Below, in pieces: positions 7,638-9,369 of a stretch of 9,369 bases of DNA. The first letter of the stretch is position 1. Each line of letters begins with the position of its first letter. Made by a program: the position numbers and the translations under genes. Location: assembly GCA_046091285.1 (NCBI GenBank), contig JBJTBH010000231.1:1-9369 (forward strand), given 5' to 3'. Origin of the DNA: CAIXOZ01 sp046091285 (GTDB taxonomy: Bacteria > Cyanobacteriota > Cyanobacteriia > PCC-6307 > Cyanobiaceae). Below the pieces are notes generated by a model that saw only the letters and a program-made list of their open reading frames with translations, had not been told where the DNA came from and did not search any database.

Positions 7638-8804
7638 CTACTGAATCTTCAGAGACTGATTGGTAAACTTCGTCCAGGATCGACGGAGCGCCTGCACCGT
7701 TTGAGCGTGGGATCCGTTCACAAGTGTCGGCTCATAGTGCTTGCCTCCCTTCCTAGGAGACTCTTCAGGGTAGTAGAGAGAAAACAATTCCGGCTTAACA
7801 AGAAAGAGAGCTGCGGATTGGTCCCAGAGCAACATTTCACCTCCCGGCCCAGAGGCGACGGCCAGCGGCTCCCAGGTGGATTGTGAGCTGCAAGGGCGGC
7901 CAATGGTCCCAGGTGTTGTGTAGAAACCAGAACATGAGATGTTATTCAGCAACGCCTTGCGCAACCGACCCGGCAAGCCCTGCATGATCAATCCACCCTC
8001 GCTCTGACCGTTGGCCGAAACGGCGCCGGCAACCATCTCCAGGCTGGGGCTGTAGCAATGGGGGACCGGTGATTTAATATCATGACAATCACCAAAGCGG
8101 GGAATATCAACAAAAAAGGCATACAACCGCTTTAGAACCGGCATGGCCTGCTGGCAGGCGTCCATGTCATAGCGACAATTGAATGAATCCTTACCAGGCG
8201 TGCGGGAATCATCTCCAATCGGCTGCCCCATGATCACCACTCGATCAATCTTGTCTTTGATCAACGGAAGATATTGATTGAATGATGTGTACGTACCAAT
8301 GATCAGAACGGACACCTTTTTGCAATCGCGCACTGATTCAGCGACCCGCTTCGCGTAATCAGGATCGAGGGGCCAGGGCTTCAACTCCTCGGGCAACAGC
8401 CCATTGGAGCGATTCATCATCGAGCGGAAAAACGGCAGCCAGGGCCATGGCTTCAGATCGGGGCTCTGGGCCTGCTTGCCTCCCACAATGATTGGGATTC
8501 TTCTGGCCTGCGGCTGATCGGGCAACTGATTGACCAGCGCATTCACAGCTGGTGCCGCCTGTTCGGGAAGGGTGTAGCCCTCAGACTGGACAATGGCCGC
8601 CACATGCTTGGTACCCAGCACCAATGGGATGGCCTGCATGTCATCAATGTCATAGTCATTGTCCAGAATCACGCAGGACTCCCTCTGAGCCTGATTGGTT
8701 CCAGTTCGTGCACCCGCCCAGCCTCGAGCTGGAATGAACTGCCCAGCGGCGAGTCCGGAAACAGCGAGCAGAGCCAGAGAGAGGCGGGAGAGTGATCTGA
8801 CCAT
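7638..8804 (-). CDS. Exported divergent nucleoside-hydrolase-like protein
   Basis: A 388-residue protein starting at the ATG whose complement is at 8802-8804. Residues 1-30 look like a signal peptide (MVRSLSRLSL, then a hydrophobic core ALLAVSGLAA, with AGA as a possible cleavage site). The mature start carries ILDNDYDIDD (46-55), matching the DxDxxxDD calcium/ribose signature of inosine-uridine nucleoside hydrolases: D48, D50, D54 and D55 correspond to D8, D10, D14 and D15 of the Crithidia enzyme. VSVLIIGTYTSFN (164-176) sits where the family has its T126 loop, SFNCRYDMDA (207-216) resembles the EFNxxxDPEA segment, and LLWDQSAALFLV (325-336) resembles the C-terminal HDP segment with D328 as the last calcium ligand. 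Family members cleave the N-glycosidic bond of ribonucleosides. Here the His before that Asp is Trp (W327) and the Glu of EFN is Ser (S207), so the substrate may differ. Eight or so cysteines in the mature chain fit periplasmic disulfides. The gene is a single unit, convergent with its left neighbour. Confidence 0.8.
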   Translation of the reverse strand: MVRSLSRLSLALLAVSGLAAGQFIPARGWAGARTGTNQAQRESCVILDNDYDIDDMQAIPLVLGTKHVAAIVQSEGYTLPEQAAPAVNALVNQLPDQPQARRIPIIVGGKQAQSPDLKPWPWLPFFRSMMNRSNGLLPEELKPWPLDPDYAKRVAESVRDCKKVSVLIIGTYTSFNQYLPLIKDKIDRVVIMGQPIGDDSRTPGKDSFNCRYDMDACQQAMPVLKRLYAFFVDIPRFGDCHDIKSPVPHCYSPSLEMVAGAVSANGQSEGGLIMQGLPGRLRKALLNNISCSGFYTTPGTIGRPCSSQSTWEPLAVASGPGGEMLLWDQSAALFLVKPELFSLYYPEESPRKGGKHYEPTLVNGSHAQTVQALRRSWTKFTNQSLKIQ

Positions 8805-8990
8805 CGGCTTTCAGGCAGGACTGTTGGAATCAACCATGGGACTGAGTGACACGACCCCGCGAAGACGGGACTGACCACGGTGGAGTCATCATCTCGGTGG
8901 CATCAGACCGATGAGTCCTGGGTGCAGTCATCGCCAGGCATGGCATGAAGCGCCCTGGACAGCACCGATCCATGGGTGTCGTGAGCGACT

Positions 8991-9024
8991 GACAAGACCT
9001 GGCGACAGACAAGAACTGGCGAGA
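8991..9024. repeat. Tandem repeat, 17 bp x 2
   Basis: GACAAGACCTGGCGACA at 8991-9007 is followed directly by GACAAGAACTGGCGAGA at 9008-9024, 15 of 17 positions matching, and then by a third start, GACAGACAA. No function is apparent. Confidence 0.7.
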
Positions 9025-9095
9025 CAGACAATCTCGTCAGTGCCAAGGCCGAATCAGAACGACCCCACAAGTGACAAGGACCCATGAGGACTCTC

Positions 9096-9137
9096 TCCTG
9101 AAACAACTCCCCCTGAAACAACTCTCCTGAGACGACC
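9096..9137. repeat. Degenerate tandem repeat, 14-15 bp x about 3
   Basis: The core CCTGAAACAACTC occurs at about 9097 and 9112, and a degenerate third copy, CCTGAGACGACC, at 9126. It lies 25 bases before the G run that may be the insertion sequence end. Confidence 0.7.
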
Positions 9138-9161
9138 CTGGTGTGTCCCTGAAGCGTCACT

Positions 9162-9369
9162 GGGGGGGGGGTCAGTCACTTCAAGCTAGAAAGCACGAAT
9201 CGATGACATTGACTACGTCGCAAAAAGTCACTTGATTACCCAGCTCACTCCGCGGTGGCCGCCCTGGGGCCTTAGAGTAGTACATAGCTACCAGTACGGA
9301 CATGGCCCGCAGTGCGATCCAGTTCCAGAAAGGCCTCTCCCTGCCTGAGTTCCAGCGGCTCTACGGCGC
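9162..9369 (+). mobile_element. Left part of a putative IS1595-family element (cut by window edge)
   Basis: The transposase start at 9302 shows that an insertion sequence begins here. The left end is placed tentatively at the run of ten G at 9162-9171, followed by TCAGTCACTTCAAG, because a G-rich terminus about 140 bases before the transposase is plausible for this family. The octamer AGTCACTT recurs at 9174-9181 and 9226-9233 and could be a transposase-binding repeat or chance. The right end, and so the terminal inverted repeat and target duplication, are outside the window. Confidence 0.45.
9302..9369 (+). CDS. IS1595-family transposase, N-terminal fragment (3' partial)
   Basis: Only the first 22 codons are in the window. 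They include AIQFQKGLSLPEFQRLYG, which matches the conserved (V/I)QFQ-GLS-PEF---YG opening of IS1595-family (ISPna2-like) transposases; in full-length members a zinc ribbon and a DDE-type catalytic domain follow. ATG 9302 is the only start, since the frame is closed by TAG at 9278-9280 with no ATG, GTG or TTG between. No strong ribosome binding site is seen. Whether the gene is intact cannot be judged here. Confidence 0.82.
   Translation, partial: MARSAIQFQKGLSLPEFQRLYG

Larger units (their letters stand above)
8805..9161. other. Non-coding stretch upstream of the nucleoside-hydrolase-like gene
   Basis: No protein-like reading frame, tRNA or recognisable small RNA was found. The promoter of the minus-strand gene must lie in its left part, but no confident -35/-10 pair is visible. 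A small inverted repeat, CCCG at 8856-8859 and CGGG at 8866-8869, would form a 4-bp stem with a six-base loop. The right half holds two short degenerate tandem repeats, listed separately. Confidence 0.5.

Noticed and set aside
8830..9160. Short minus-strand open frames (60 and 85 residues) in the region upstream of the nucleoside-hydrolase-like gene
   Set aside because: They overlap each other in different frames, their sequence follows the short tandem repeats, and no domain or ribosome binding site supports them.

Overview
The window looks like chromosomal accessory DNA from a picocyanobacterium of the Synechococcus/Cyanobium type. The clues are an exported protein resembling the cyanobacteria-restricted DUF3122 family, two copies of the cyanobacterial HIP1 octamer (GCGATCGC), a very GC-rich housekeeping-like gene pair, and a VCBS/RTX-type secreted giant protein. 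No rRNA, tRNA or CRISPR array was seen. The species assignment is inference.

Layout. (1) 1-4104, plus strand: the C-terminal 1367 residues of a very large modular surface or secreted protein whose 5' end lies outside the window. It carries VCBS-type repeats, then a super-repeat of about 1 kb (one Ig-like module plus two shorter bacterial Ig modules), then four RTX calcium-binding nonapeptides and a type I secretion type C-terminus. Parts of the super-repeat are about 95-97% identical in DNA. (2) 4105-4331: short spacer with no gene or convincing terminator. (3) 4332-6860, plus strand: a complete GH116 (GBA2/TxGH116-like) beta-glucosidase/glucosylceramidase-family enzyme with all the catalytic residues I could align. 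(4) 6857-7531, plus strand: an exported DUF3122-like protein whose GTG start overlaps the GH116 stop (GTGA), so the two are probably one transcription and translation unit. (5) 7638-8804, minus strand: an exported, cysteine-rich, divergent nucleoside-hydrolase-fold protein, convergent with the pair. (6) 8805-9301: about 500 bases without a gene, with two short degenerate tandem repeats and a run of ten G that may mark the left end of an insertion sequence. (7) 9302-9369, plus strand: the first 22 codons of an IS1595-family transposase, cut by the window edge.

How the parts relate. The adhesin-like protein would leave the cell through a type I system encoded elsewhere. The GH116 and DUF3122 genes are the only obvious operon. 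The nucleoside-hydrolase-like gene is less GC-rich by eye than the GH116 pair, points the opposite way and lies near an insertion sequence, which fits a locally acquired gene. I do not see a complete, clearly new multi-gene system. The most unusual items are the mosaic super-repeats of the adhesin, the GH116/DUF3122 coupling, and the altered active site of the exported nucleoside-hydrolase-like protein.
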